Positions 12,218 to 21,192 are shown, numbered from the stretch's first letter. The stretch: 64,000 nucleotides of DNA from Symbioplanes lichenis (GCF_030709675.1 NZ_JAUZQD010000003.1:558001-622000), one strand, 5' to 3'. A program made the numbers and translations. Notes: a model not told the origin generated them from the sequence alone.

Positions 12218-13360
12218 ATGCTGACGGGTGACCTTTACCGCTTCCAGGACCTGCTCGCGCCCGCCGAGGCGGACGTCGTCGCGCGGGTGCGCGAGTTCCT
12301 CGCCACCCAGGTCGTCCCGATCGCCAACGAGCACTGGTCGCGCGCCAGCTTCCCGCACGACCTGATCAAGGGGTACGCGGACCTGGGCATCGCCGGCACG
12401 GACCAGTCGAACCTGCTCTCGGGCTGGCTGTCCCTGGAGATGGCGCGCGCCGACGCGTCGATGGCGACCTTCTACGGGGTGCACGCGGGGCTGGCCATGG
12501 GCAGCATCGAGACCTGTGGCTCCCCTTCGCAGAAGGAGCGCTGGCTGCCGTCGATGCGTTCCTTCGACAAGATCGGTGCTTTCGCACTGACCGAGCCGAC
12601 GGGCGGCTCGGACGTGGCAGCCGGCCTGCGCACGACGGCCCGGCGCGACGGCGACCGGTGGATCCTCAACGGCGCGAAACGCTGGATCGGCAACGGCACG
12701 TTCGCGGATCTGACCGTCGTCTGGGCCCGTGACGTCGACGACAATCAGGTCAAGGGCTTCGTCGTCGAGAAGGGCACCCCCGGCTTCACCGCCACCAAGA
12801 TCGAGAACAAGATCGCGCTCCGCATCGTGCAGAACGCCGACATCGTCCTCGAGGATTGCGTCGTGGGGGACCCGAACCGCCTGCGTGGTGCCGCCACCTT
12901 CAAGGACACGGCCAAGGTGTTGCGTGCCACCCGCAGCGGCGTGGCCTGGGAGGCCGTCGGCGTGATGCTCGCCGCGTACGAGATCGCCCTGAACTACGCC
13001 CGGGAACGCGAGCAGTTCGGCCGCCCGATCGGCAAGTTCCAGCTGGTCCAGGATCTGCTCGTCCGCATGCTCGGCAACCTCACCGGCTCGCTCGGCATGG
13101 TCGTCCGGCTGGCCCAGCTCCAGGACGCCGGCGACTTCAGGGACGAGCACTCGGCGCTGGCGAAGGCGTACACGACGACCCGGATGCGCGAGGTCGTCGG
13201 CTGGGCGCGGGAGCTGCTGGCGGGCAACGGCATCGTGCTCGACTACGACATCGGCCGCTTCGTCGCGGACGCCGAGGCGCTGTACTCGTACGAGGGCACC
13301 CGCGAGATCAACACGATGATCGTCGGGCGGGCGGTCACCGGGCTCAGCGCCTTTGTGTGA
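12218..13360 (+). CDS. Acyl-CoA dehydrogenase/oxidase family flavoenzyme
   Basis: FAD enzyme of 380 residues that introduces the alpha-beta double bond into acyl-CoA. The N-terminal helical domain is followed by FALTEPTGGSDVAAGLRT (FAD/substrate binding, about 120-140), NGAKRWIGNGTFADL, and the C-terminal YEGTREINTMIVGR containing the likely catalytic Glu. The NGxKRWIGN and SYEGTxxIN pattern resembles short-chain acyl-CoA oxidase ACX4 and glutaryl-CoA dehydrogenase more than the medium-chain enzymes. Exact substrate is unknown. ATG at 12218; its start codon overlaps in antisense the upstream alternative ATG of glyQS. A weak TATGGG box six bases before ATG could give a leaderless message. Confidence 0.92.
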   Translation: MLTGDLYRFQDLLAPAEADVVARVREFLATQVVPIANEHWSRASFPHDLIKGYADLGIAGTDQSNLLSGWLSLEMARADASMATFYGVHAGLAMGSIETCGSPSQKERWLPSMRSFDKIGAFALTEPTGGSDVAAGLRTTARRDGDRWILNGAKRWIGNGTFADLTVVWARDVDDNQVKGFVVEKGTPGFTATKIENKIALRIVQNADIVLEDCVVGDPNRLRGAATFKDTAKVLRATRSGVAWEAVGVMLAAYEIALNYAREREQFGRPIGKFQLVQDLLVRMLGNLTGSLGMVVRLAQLQDAGDFRDEHSALAKAYTTTRMREVVGWARELLAGNGIVLDYDIGRFVADAEALYSYEGTREINTMIVGRAVTGLSAFV

Positions 13361-13679
13361 CCACCTCGGCGTAGTGCGGCCACGGTCCCGGCCGGTTCCG
13401 CAGGTGCCGGTCGACGAACGCGGCGACGTACGCCCGGGTGATCTCCAGGCACCGCGTGCCGGAGAGCGGCTGCACCCGCCGGCCCAGCTGCTCGCCCCGC
13501 GGGGTCACGTACTCGGCGGTGGGTCCGCCTCCGCCGCACGCCGGGTACCAGACCGAGACCATGAGCTCGCGCGGCCGGCCGGGCAGCCACGGATCGGCCC
13601 GGCCGCCGATCACATCCGGGATGCCACTTACAGCCCTCCCCGGGCCGGGTCCGTCGCTCACTGTCCGGCCGATCGCCAT
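13344..13679 (-). pseudogene. Remnant of a secreted alpha/beta hydrolase (PAF-acetylhydrolase type)
   Basis: An open frame of 111 codons that joins two pieces I recognise from actinobacterial platelet-activating-factor acetylhydrolase/lipase proteins. The N-terminal piece is DPWLPGRPRELMVSVWYPA, near the start of the mature enzyme. The C-terminal piece is EITRAYVAAFVDRHLRNRP, near its end. The roughly 250 residues between them, including the nucleophile elbow GxSxG and the catalytic Asp and His, are missing, and so is a signal peptide. The simplest reading is an in-frame internal deletion with loss of the 5' end. The last 17 bases overlap the end of the acyl-CoA dehydrogenase gene. Identification is from memory of the family. 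Confidence 0.5.
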
Positions 13680-13723
13680 GTGCCGTTCGCCGGGGCGCCA
13701 TCCCGGTCGATGATCTTGGTGGC

Positions 13724-15481
13724 GTGTCCGATCTGCTGCTGAACCGTCGTACCCTGCTGCGGGCCGCCGTCGCCGCGACCGCCGGTGTCGTGGCCGGGCC
13801 CGCGATCCTGCGGGGCCTGCCCGCGGCCGCCGCGAGCCTGCCCTTCGTCGCCGACTACCGGTCGAACGTCACGGCGAACCTCACGGCGGAGACCAACGCC
13901 GCCGTGCGCGTCCTCTCCGGGATGCAGCGCGTCTGGCGGACCGGCGCCACCTGGGACACCGGCACGGTGCTCGATCCGGCCACCCTGCACGCCAGCATGC
14001 GGTACGTCACCCGAGTCACGAAGACCCGCACGCGCGCCCAGGCCGACCGCGCGTTCGTGCAGGACCGGCAGCACCAGAGTTACGCGGCCATCGCCGGGCT
14101 CGGGGCGCTCGCGGCGCCGTACAAGTCGATCGCCCAGGCCGTCACCGGCATCACCACCGCGCCCGCGACCACCCCCGCGACCAAGATCGACGACGCCGTG
14201 CCGGCCGGGGCGCCCGCGGGCTCGGCGCTCGGGGCCGGGTCGCCCGACTCGCCGCTCGGCCAGGTGGTGACGCTGGTCAACACTGTGCGCGGGCCCTACG
14301 CGTCCGGCAACCCGAGCAAGGCCGCCTACCAGTACCCGCGCCCGTGGCGGATGACGGCCGGCAGCGAGGTCGTGGACACGGGCGCTGTGGACGCGTTCGG
14401 CTACCCGGTCTACGACTCCCCGGTCCAGGTCGTGCCCACGCTGCTGCGCCAGCGCAGCACCACCCCGGCCGACGACGGGGGTTTCCCCAGCGGGCACACC
14501 AACGCTTTCCATCTGGCCGCGCTGGCTTTCGCGTACGCGATCCCCGAGCGCTTCCAGCAGCTCGTCACGGCCGCCTTCGATCTCAGCGACACGCGCATCG
14601 TCGCCGGCATGCACTCGCCGGTCGACGTCATCGGCGGCCGGATCCTCGCTACCGCCCTGGCCGCCGCGACGCTTGCCGACCCGGCCAACGGGGCCCTCAA
14701 GGCAGCCGCCCGTCGCCAGGCGATCGACGTCCTGCTGCCCGCCGCCGGAAAGGGCCCCGACGAGTACGCCGACCGGCGCGCGAACCGGCGCATCGTTGAG
14801 CCCCGGCTCACGTACGGGCTGCCGCGCACCGGCCGGCGGGACGCCCCGATGGTCGTACCGCAGGGGGCTGAAGTGCTCCTGGAGACCCTGTTCCCCTACC
14901 TCTCGCCGGCCCAGCGCCGCGAGGTCCTGCGCACGACGGCCGTGCCGTCCGGCTATCCGCTGCTCGACGGCCCGGAGCTGTGGGGCCGCCTCGACCTCTT
15001 CGCCGCGGCGGACGGCTACGGCGCCTTCGACCACGACGTTACGGTCACCATGGACGTCGCCGGCACCTGGCGCAACGACATCACCGGCCGGGGCAGGCTC
15101 GTCAAGCGCGGCACCGGCACCCTGACCCTGACCGGCGCCACGACCTACCGGGGCGGCACCCTGCTCCAGGCGGGCACCCTGGTCGCGGCCACCCTCGGCA
15201 CCGGCGACGTCACCGTGACCGGCGGCACGCTGCAGCCGGCGGGCACCCTGCGCGTCCACGGCGACTACCGGCAGCGCGGCGGCGCCCTGACCGGCCGTCT
15301 CGACGTGGCCGGCCACGCCGAGCTGGGCGGCACCCTGGCCCTGACCGCCGCCACGCCGGCCACCGTGCTGACCGCCCGCCGCGTCACCGGCCGGTTCGCG
15401 CACGTGACCGCTCCCGCCGGCTACCGCGCCGACGTCACCTACGGCCGGACCCGGGTCACCGCCCGTCTTTGCCGCGCCTGA
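13724..15481 (+). CDS. Exported PAP2/vanadium haloperoxidase-like phosphatase with beta-helix repeat tail
   Basis: A 585-residue exported protein. It begins with a twin-arginine-like signal (NRRTLLRAAVAATAGVVAG) and an Ala-rich cleavage region near residue 36. The middle part has the PAP2 core: FPSGHTN at 254-260 and HSPVDVIGGR from 297, both catalytic His-containing motifs of this superfamily, which includes acid phosphatases and vanadium haloperoxidases. The upstream KxxxxxxRP motif may be KAAYQYPRP near residue 205. Residues about 440-585 form Gly/Thr-rich strands with GTLTLTGATTYRGGT, the signature of autotransporter-type beta-helix repeats, here without any translocator barrel. GTG start at 13724. 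Either phosphatase or haloperoxidase is possible. Confidence 0.82.
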   Translation: MSDLLLNRRTLLRAAVAATAGVVAGPAILRGLPAAAASLPFVADYRSNVTANLTAETNAAVRVLSGMQRVWRTGATWDTGTVLDPATLHASMRYVTRVTKTRTRAQADRAFVQDRQHQSYAAIAGLGALAAPYKSIAQAVTGITTAPATTPATKIDDAVPAGAPAGSALGAGSPDSPLGQVVTLVNTVRGPYASGNPSKAAYQYPRPWRMTAGSEVVDTGAVDAFGYPVYDSPVQVVPTLLRQRSTTPADDGGFPSGHTNAFHLAALAFAYAIPERFQQLVTAAFDLSDTRIVAGMHSPVDVIGGRILATALAAATLADPANGALKAAARRQAIDVLLPAAGKGPDEYADRRANRRIVEPRLTYGLPRTGRRDAPMVVPQGAEVLLETLFPYLSPAQRREVLRTTAVPSGYPLLDGPELWGRLDLFAAADGYGAFDHDVTVTMDVAGTWRNDITGRGRLVKRGTGTLTLTGATTYRGGTLLQAGTLVAATLGTGDVTVTGGTLQPAGTLRVHGDYRQRGGALTGRLDVAGHAELGGTLALTAATPATVLTARRVTGRFAHVTAPAGYRADVTYGRTRVTARLCRA

Positions 15482-15499
15482 GCTGCTCTTTCGCCTGCA

Positions 15500-15519
15500 T
15501 CGAGCCCGAACGGGATCGA
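15500..15519 (+). promoter_or_regulatory. Imperfect inverted repeat upstream of the Calx-beta hydrolase gene
   Basis: TCGAGCCCG and CGGGATCGA flank two bases (eight of nine pairs match) about 30 bases before the gene. Could be an operator or a small hairpin; nothing links it to a regulator. Confidence 0.25.
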
Positions 15520-15550
15520 AACCTGTCGCGCCATCGGCTAGACACGAGGT

Positions 15551-18232
15551 ATGTCGATCCGGAGACTGCTCGTCGCGGCGCTCGCGGGGGCGCTGGTGCT
15601 CAGTGGTGCGACGCAGGCCTCGGCCACTCCCGAGCCCGGCCCGCCGCCGGCCGGGGCCGCGCTGCCCGACGGCTGGTCGATCGAGCAGGGCCAGCTGGTC
15701 TGGCGGGCCGGGCGGCAGGTGCCGCCCGGCGACGCCGTCGTGGAGTTCTACGCGGGGGAGCGCCGGCTCGGCGTGCCCCGCTTCACCCCCGACCACAAGA
15801 CCTTCCGGCTCGGCGTCGGCCAGGTGCCGAGCCTGACCGATCTCTCGGTACGCGCGGCCGGCCGCCGCCTCGACCGGACCGGCCCGGTGCCGCAGCCCCG
15901 GACGAAGCAGGCCGTCAGCACCCCGGCCACGCTCCCGGCGCACACCGCCGACCCGGGCGTGCGAGGGCGCTATCGGACGGCCGAGGGCGAGTACCGGCTC
16001 GCCTCCGTCACCCTGCCCGGCTTCGCCGCACCGATCGAGATGCAAGCCGTGGTGGTCGCCCCGAGGAACGCCCCGGGCCGGCGGCCACTGGCGTTGTTCC
16101 TGCACGGGCGGCACATGACCTGTTACAGCGGCGACGAGTGGGTCGTGGACTGGCCGTGCCCCGCCGGCTCGCAGCCGATCCCGAGTCACCGGGGCTATCT
16201 CCAGGCGCAACGGCTGCTCGCCTCGCAGGGCTGGATCACCGTGTCGATCGCGGCGAACGGCATCAACGGACAGGACGGGGAGCTGGAGGACGGCGGGGCG
16301 CAGGGACGGTCGTCGCTCGTACGGCGGCATCTCGCACTCTGGGCGGACTGGGCCGGCGCCGGCCGGGCGGCAGCGCCCGCGATCGTGCGGGCCGTGCCCC
16401 GCGCCGACCTGGGCACCGTCTTCCTCATGGGACACTCGCGGGGCGGTGAGGGCGTCAACCGGGCGGCGATGGACTCGCTCACCCCGCCGCCGGGCTCCTC
16501 GCGGAAGGCCCGCTGGACGATCCGCGGGATGCTGCTGATCGGCCCCACCATGGTCGGGCAGAACCCGGTCCCGGACGTCCCATCCGTCACGATCCTGCCC
16601 GGCTGCGACGGCGACGTCGCGAACCTGGAAGGCCAGATGGTCACCGACGCGACCCGCGGGGTCAGCACCGGCACGGCCCTGCACAGCTCGGTGTACGTCG
16701 TCGGCGCCAACCACAACTACTTCAACACCGAGTGGACCCCCGGCCAGTCGGTCGCGACCTCCTTCGACGACTGGCAGTTCGTCGACCCGGAGGACGCGGT
16801 GTGCGGCACGGCGGCGCCCACCCGGCTGACCGCGCGGCAGCAGCAGAACGCCGGCGCCACGTACATCGCGGCTGCCGCCCGGCTGTTCGCCGGCGACGAC
16901 CGGATGCTGCCGCTGCTCGACGGCAGCGGCGTCCGCGCCCCGTCGGCGGACCCGGCGCACGTGCTCACCCACGCCCTCGGCGGCGCCCGCAAGGCCGCGG
17001 TCCTGCCGGACCCGGCCGTCGCCGCCGGCGGCGGCGCGAGAATCTGCGAGCAGGTCACGTACGAACCCGCGGACTACTGCGTGAAGTCGCTGGCCGGCCG
17101 CAACCAGTCCCTGCACTTCACCCCCTTCCGGCAGGTGATCCCCGAACCGGGTCGCTACGCCGCCGAGCTGCGCTGGTCGGCGACGGGGACGCCACTGACC
17201 CTCACGCCCGCCCGGCCGGTGACGCTCGGCGGCTCCCGGGACCTCGCGCTGCGGCTGATCGTGCCGCCGAACTCGACGGGCACCCGGTTCGGTGTGACCG
17301 TCGTGGACCGCTCCGGCCGGCGCACCACGCTCGGGGACATCGGCGCCGACGGACTGCCCGGCACCGAGTCGACAGTGGGGCTCTGGGCCCAGGAGGTACG
17401 GGTGCCGTTGCGCGGCTTCCGGGGCACCCTGACGAGCCTCGAACTGACCCCGCGCACCCCGGCCGGCCAGGCGTGGCTGCTCGACGCGTGGGGCTACCGG
17501 CCGGGCACTCCCGACCCGCGGGCGCGCTCCCTGCCGCGCATCGACATCGGCGGCCTCTCGGTGACCGAGGGCGACTCGGGCAGCCGTACGTATGAAGTGC
17601 CGGTCAGGGTGACCGGCGACGGCGGCGGACGGGTGCGGCTGGCTCTGTTCGACACGTCCACCTACGAGAGCAAGGTGTGGACCGAGACCGTCGAGCCCGG
17701 CGAGCGTCTCATCGAGGTGCCGGTCGAGGTCACGGGCGACACCCTCTACGGCGAGGGCGAGGAGCTGCGCGTGCTCGCCAAGGCGGAACGGGGCCTGGTC
17801 GTCGGCGACTTCCAGGGCACGGTCAGCGTGGTCAACGACGACCCGGCGCCGGAGATCAGCCTCGCCCCGGTCGCGGGCACGGTCGCCGAGGGCGGCACGC
17901 TGAGCTGGCGCGCGACGCTGTCCACCGCCGCGGAGTCGGTGATCCTGGTGGCCGGCGAGTTCGAACCGCCCGCCGCCGGGACCGAGCTGTCGACCCTGGA
18001 CGTCGACCCCGACTGGTTCTGGCTCAACTCCGCGGAGCGGCCCGAGCCGGAACGGCCGCTGTCGCAGACGGGCGCGGTCGCTTACACCTTCGTGTACGCC
18101 GGGGAGCTCACCGCCGACGTCGAGGTCCCGACGGTGACCGACGCCGTGGCCGAGGGGCCCGAGGTGGTGTCCCTGCAGTTCGGCCCCGACATCGGCGCGG
18201 CCGCCGGGACGGTGACCGACAGCACCGACTGA
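15551..18232 (+). CDS. Secreted alpha/beta hydrolase with C-terminal Calx-beta domains
   Basis: An 893-residue exported protein with a Sec signal peptide (about 1-26, ending QASATPEP). The central region (about 130-500) is an alpha/beta hydrolase: LALFLHGRHMTCY for the oxyanion strand and MGHSRGGEGVNRA with the nucleophile Ser. A His is available in VVGANHNYFN, and Asp in GCDGDVANLEG, which fits a Ser-Asp-His triad. The C-terminus (about 670-893) has two Calx-beta-like units: one ending VSVVNDDPAPEISL, then GTVAEGGTLSWRATLST. These are common adhesion or Ca2+-binding modules. Substrate unknown; polyester or peptide hydrolysis are both possible. Followed four bases after its stop by a strong hairpin. 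Confidence 0.83.
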   Translation: MSIRRLLVAALAGALVLSGATQASATPEPGPPPAGAALPDGWSIEQGQLVWRAGRQVPPGDAVVEFYAGERRLGVPRFTPDHKTFRLGVGQVPSLTDLSVRAAGRRLDRTGPVPQPRTKQAVSTPATLPAHTADPGVRGRYRTAEGEYRLASVTLPGFAAPIEMQAVVVAPRNAPGRRPLALFLHGRHMTCYSGDEWVVDWPCPAGSQPIPSHRGYLQAQRLLASQGWITVSIAANGINGQDGELEDGGAQGRSSLVRRHLALWADWAGAGRAAAPAIVRAVPRADLGTVFLMGHSRGGEGVNRAAMDSLTPPPGSSRKARWTIRGMLLIGPTMVGQNPVPDVPSVTILPGCDGDVANLEGQMVTDATRGVSTGTALHSSVYVVGANHNYFNTEWTPGQSVATSFDDWQFVDPEDAVCGTAAPTRLTARQQQNAGATYIAAAARLFAGDDRMLPLLDGSGVRAPSADPAHVLTHALGGARKAAVLPDPAVAAGGGARICEQVTYEPADYCVKSLAGRNQSLHFTPFRQVIPEPGRYAAELRWSATGTPLTLTPARPVTLGGSRDLALRLIVPPNSTGTRFGVTVVDRSGRRTTLGDIGADGLPGTESTVGLWAQEVRVPLRGFRGTLTSLELTPRTPAGQAWLLDAWGYRPGTPDPRARSLPRIDIGGLSVTEGDSGSRTYEVPVRVTGDGGGRVRLALFDTSTYESKVWTETVEPGERLIEVPVEVTGDTLYGEGEELRVLAKAERGLVVGDFQGTVSVVNDDPAPEISLAPVAGTVAEGGTLSWRATLSTAAESVILVAGEFEPPAAGTELSTLDVDPDWFWLNSAERPEPERPLSQTGAVAYTFVYAGELTADVEVPTVTDAVAEGPEVVSLQFGPDIGAAAGTVTDSTD

Positions 18233-18235
18233 CGA

Positions 18236-18278
18236 CCCGGGCCCGCCGGCTCGCGCTTTTTCGGCCGGCGGGCCCGGG
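18236..18278. terminator. Bidirectional hairpin between convergent genes
   Basis: Perfect 15-bp stem (18236-18250 with 18264-18278) and a 13-base loop containing TTTTT. It lies between the ends of convergent genes with no U-tract after the stem, as is usual in actinomycetes. Confidence 0.8.
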
Positions 18279-18285
18279 GGCGTGC

Positions 18286-19392
18286 TCAGACGCGGGCGAA
18301 GGCGATGCCGCGGGCCAGGACGCCGATGTCGGCCTGGTCGGTGAAGAGGCCGTCGAGACCCGTACGCAGGAAGGTGACCTGCTCGTCGATCGCCCGGCCG
18401 TACGCCGTCGGGTCGGTGCCCACGCGGTAGTCGGCGGGCAGGAACTGGTTCTCGGCACGGAACGTGTACGGCATGACCTTGATGCCGGCGGCGTGCGCGT
18501 CGCGGACCAGGCTCGTCGGCTCGCCGAGGGTGTCGGCGGCGGTCCGGGGGATGATCTGGTTCTTCTCCGGGCCGATGCCGTCGACATAGCGGGACAGGGC
18601 CTTCAGGCCGGCCGGCGTGAGGTACTCGGCGTACGGCTTGGGGTCGTTGAAGGGCGTGCCGGCGGCGCTGGTCAGGAAGACGAGCGGGGCCCGGAGCTTG
18701 AAGTCGTCGTTGAGGGCCTCGAGGTTGGCCGCCTCGAAGGACTGGACGAAGACCTTGGCGTCCTTGCGGTCCAGCCCGGCCCGGCGGAGGGCCTTGACCA
18801 GCGGGGTCTCCAGATCCAGCCCGAGCTTGCGGAAGAACGTCGGGTGCTTGGTCTCCGGATAGACGCCGATCTCCCGGTCGAGTTCGTCCGACAGCTTCTC
18901 GCGCAGGTCGAGGACCTCCTGGAAGGTCGGCACCGGGAACAGGCCGTCGTAGAGGGTGTTGTGCTGGCGTACGGCGGGAATGCGCTCCTTGGCCCGCAGG
19001 GTCCTCAGCTCGGCGAGCGTGAAGTCCTGGGTCCACCAGCCGGTGACCGCCACGCCGTCCAGGGTCACCGTGCGCTTGCGCGAGGCGAACTCGGGCCGCG
19101 AGCCGACGTCGGTCGTCCCGCCGATCTCCGGCTCGTGCCGGCAGACGAGCACGTGATCCTTGGTGGACACCAGGTCGGGCTCGATGAAGTCGGCGCCCAT
19201 CCGGGCGGCCAGCTCGTAGGACGCCAGGGTGTGCTCGGGCCGGTAACCGGAGGCGCCCCGGTGACCGATCACCAGGCTGCCCCTCCGCTCGTGCGAGCCG
19301 CCCGCGAGCGCGGGACCCCCGGTGGCGCCCAGCACGGCCGGCGCCCCGGCGGCGAGCGCCCCGATGCGCAGGACCTGTCGGCGGTCAGCCAC
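18286..19392 (-). CDS. glpQ: Exported glycerophosphodiester phosphodiesterase
   Basis: Hydrolyses glycerophosphodiesters to glycerol 3-phosphate and an alcohol outside the cell, which would supply the glycerol regulon at the window start. The 368-residue product has a twin-arginine-like signal (DRRQVLRIGALAAGAPAVLG) and the GDPD TIM barrel: VIGHRGASGYRPEHTLASYE with catalytic His and Arg, then GADFIEPDLVSTKDHVLVCRHE with metal-binding Glu, Asp and His. PETKHPTFF and the final GLFTDQADIG complete the fold. I chose GTG at 19392, as GGAGGAGAC sits directly upstream at good spacing. The 368-residue length with an exported form matches GlpQ and not the shorter cytosolic UgpQ. Confidence 0.93.
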   Translation of the reverse strand: MADRRQVLRIGALAAGAPAVLGATGGPALAGGSHERRGSLVIGHRGASGYRPEHTLASYELAARMGADFIEPDLVSTKDHVLVCRHEPEIGGTTDVGSRPEFASRKRTVTLDGVAVTGWWTQDFTLAELRTLRAKERIPAVRQHNTLYDGLFPVPTFQEVLDLREKLSDELDREIGVYPETKHPTFFRKLGLDLETPLVKALRRAGLDRKDAKVFVQSFEAANLEALNDDFKLRAPLVFLTSAAGTPFNDPKPYAEYLTPAGLKALSRYVDGIGPEKNQIIPRTAADTLGEPTSLVRDAHAAGIKVMPYTFRAENQFLPADYRVGTDPTAYGRAIDEQVTFLRTGLDGLFTDQADIGVLARGIAFARV

Positions 19393-19610
19393 GTCTCCTC
19401 CACGGGACCACCCCGAGCGACGGTCGCCGGGCGTCCCCGCGTGAGAGTCCAGGTCACCCGCGCGACACGCGAGCAACGGCGCCATGACGCGCGGGCCAAC
19501 ACCGCCGAAAGGATCTCCCGGGTGACCCCCTGCGGGTGGGACCGTCTTGAGCCGGTGGCGTGCCCGGCCTACGGTGGTGCGGGCACAGCCCTCTCCCGGA
19601 GATGTCGACC

Positions 19611-20048
19611 ATGGCCCACCTGAGCACGGCCGTCCCTGCCCGCCGCGTCGGCCGCCCGGACCTGGCCCTGGTGCTGGGCCGCCCGGCCCGCGACCCCGGC
19701 ATCCGCCGCCTCTGCGCGGAGTACGGGCTGACGCCCCGCCCCGGCCGCGCGACCGCCCGCCACACCGGCGTCGAGGTCCACACCGGCCCGGCCGGCCTGA
19801 TCACCACGGTGGTCCTGCACTTCACGCCCGGCCCGTTCACCCCGTACCACGGCGAACTCCCCGCCGGAGCGGGCCCGGTCCCGCGCCGCGCCGCCATGTG
19901 GTCGGCCCTCGGCGGCCCCGCGCAGACCGGCCCCGAGGACCGCTGGCAGCTGCGTACCCTCTCCCTGCACGCCAGGTACGCTCCCGACGCCGACCACCTC
20001 GACCGCCTGACCCTGTCCCTCCCCGGCCCCCTCCCGCGCGCCGCCTGA
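19611..20048 (+). CDS. Conserved-looking protein of unknown function
   Basis: A 145-residue protein, with no signal peptide or membrane segment. It alternates predicted strands (GVEVHTGPAGLITTVVLHF) and turns rich in Pro and Gly, and ends DHLDRLTLSLP. The stretch from residue 20 (DLALVLGRPARDPGIRRLCAEYGL) could be a helix pair. I do not recognise the family. ATG 19611 is preferred over 19602 since GGAG then lies nine bases upstream, whereas it would abut 19602. It runs convergent with the XRE regulator gene, stops three bases apart. Confidence 0.6.
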   Translation: MAHLSTAVPARRVGRPDLALVLGRPARDPGIRRLCAEYGLTPRPGRATARHTGVEVHTGPAGLITTVVLHFTPGPFTPYHGELPAGAGPVPRRAAMWSALGGPAQTGPEDRWQLRTLSLHARYAPDADHLDRLTLSLPGPLPRAA

Positions 20049-20051
20049 CGG

Positions 20052-20921
20052 CTATCCGCGCAAACGCCGGACGTAAAGCTCCTCGTACTTGTCGAGGGTC
20101 GGATCGACGGCGCCCGCGGAGTTTTCGAACAGGTCGAAGACCCGGCGATAGCTCCGCGTGTCCTTGCGGCTCCGCGAGATCAGGCCGGTGTTGAACGCGT
20201 CGACCACGACCATGGTGTCGTCGAAAAGCACGAATCCGTGCACCGGCGGAATGGCGATCGATGTGTCGGCAGTGATGACGCGGAGGTCCACGTTGTCCTG
20301 ACGCGCGACTTCGCGCACCCGGCCGATCTGCGCGATCATCTCCGTCGGCGGGCAGATCGCATAGCTGAGGACCGTCTCGGTGAAGACGATGTGAAAGGAT
20401 TTGGCGGTGTCGGTGAGGATCTCCTGCCGGCGAATCCGCTCGGTCACGGCAGCCGGCACTGCGCGGTGCGCCTCGTCCGGCGTGTCGATCTCGTGCAGCT
20501 GCTGGAACCCGAGCAGCATGGCGCGGGCGTAGCCACTCGTCTGCAGCAGCCCCGGGACGACGGCGGGTTCGAAGTCCCTGATCTCCCTCGCCGTCGCCTC
20601 CCACCGCGCCACGGACACTTGCCGCGTGGCGAGCCCACCCGCCTCCGGACGCCAGTCCGTCATGTGGCTGTGCGGCCGTTCCGCCCGCTCCACCAGGGAG
20701 TTCGCTTCTCGCTCGCTGGCGCCGAGGGCCCGCGCGATCCGGCGGACGTCCTCGGGGTCGGGCACGGCCACGCCCCGTTCGAGGCGGGAGATCTTCGGCT
20801 GACTCATGCCGACGCGCGCGGCCAGGTCGGCGCCGGTGAGACCTTGCGAGTGCCGCAGTCGCGCCAAGGCGGCGCCGACACTTTCTTCCGGCTCCGCGGG
20901 GGGCTCTGATCCGGGCGACAC
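20052..20921 (-). CDS. XRE-family regulator with DUF5753 domain
   Basis: A 289-residue DNA-binding protein of the large actinomycete family in which an N-terminal helix-turn-helix is followed by DUF5753. The HTH (about 17-70) reads LARLRHSQGLTGADLAARVGMSQPKISRLERG. The second domain has the typical stretches IRDFEPAVVPGLLQTSGYARAM and RQEIL, and ends DKYEELYVRRLRG. Members regulate development, antibiotic production or a small neighbouring gene. It lies 37 bases downstream of a 73-codon gene on the same strand, the usual genetic partner arrangement. Confidence 0.9.
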   Translation of the reverse strand: MSPGSEPPAEPEESVGAALARLRHSQGLTGADLAARVGMSQPKISRLERGVAVPDPEDVRRIARALGASEREANSLVERAERPHSHMTDWRPEAGGLATRQVSVARWEATAREIRDFEPAVVPGLLQTSGYARAMLLGFQQLHEIDTPDEAHRAVPAAVTERIRRQEILTDTAKSFHIVFTETVLSYAICPPTEMIAQIGRVREVARQDNVDLRVITADTSIAIPPVHGFVLFDDTMVVVDAFNTGLISRSRKDTRSYRRVFDLFENSAGAVDPTLDKYEELYVRRLRG

Positions 20922-20958
20922 GGATCACCCCCTCGCGGACGTCGCAGCTGAACCGGGC

Positions 20959-21180
20959 TCAGAGATGGCGAGCGGCTTCTCGCAGCAGCTCGACGGGAAT
21001 CTCGATCAGCATCTCCCCGTCCGGAACGTCCAAGCCCGCCTCCTGCGGCGTGACCGAGAACCCCTGGACCACCAGGACCCCCGGAGTGTCACTTCGATAA
21101 ACGGTGGGGCAGGAGCTGCTGGCACATTTGTTGGCGATCGGCTGCAGGGCGCCGAAGCGTCCCGGAGATGGCGTAGTCAC
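20959..21180 (-). CDS. Small Cys-containing partner protein of the XRE regulator
   Basis: A 73-residue protein with two features I associate with small partners of DUF5753 regulators. One is a short Cys motif (CASSSCPTVYRSDTPGVLVVQG); the other is an acidic C-terminal end (DGEMLIEIPVELLREAARHL). It is probably soluble. GTG at 21180 lies six bases after a TAGGGT box, so it is the first gene of the pair and likely leaderless. The function of such partners is mostly unknown: they have been discussed as antagonists or cofactors of the regulator. Distinct from DUF397, though genomically analogous. Confidence 0.65.
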   Translation of the reverse strand: MTTPSPGRFGALQPIANKCASSSCPTVYRSDTPGVLVVQGFSVTPQEAGLDVPDGEMLIEIPVELLREAARHL

Positions 21181-21192
21181 TATCAGACCCTA
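21181..21192 (-). promoter_or_regulatory. -10 box of the XRE partner operon
   Basis: TAGGGT on the minus strand (21187-21192), six bases, then GTG 21180. No Shine-Dalgarno is present. Confidence 0.5.

Noticed and set aside
13658-19036. A 1792-codon open frame on the minus strand
   Set aside because: It runs antisense through three clear exported-enzyme genes, is dominated by Arg/Gly/Ala shadow composition, and has no motif. High GC removes stop codons from the opposite strand.
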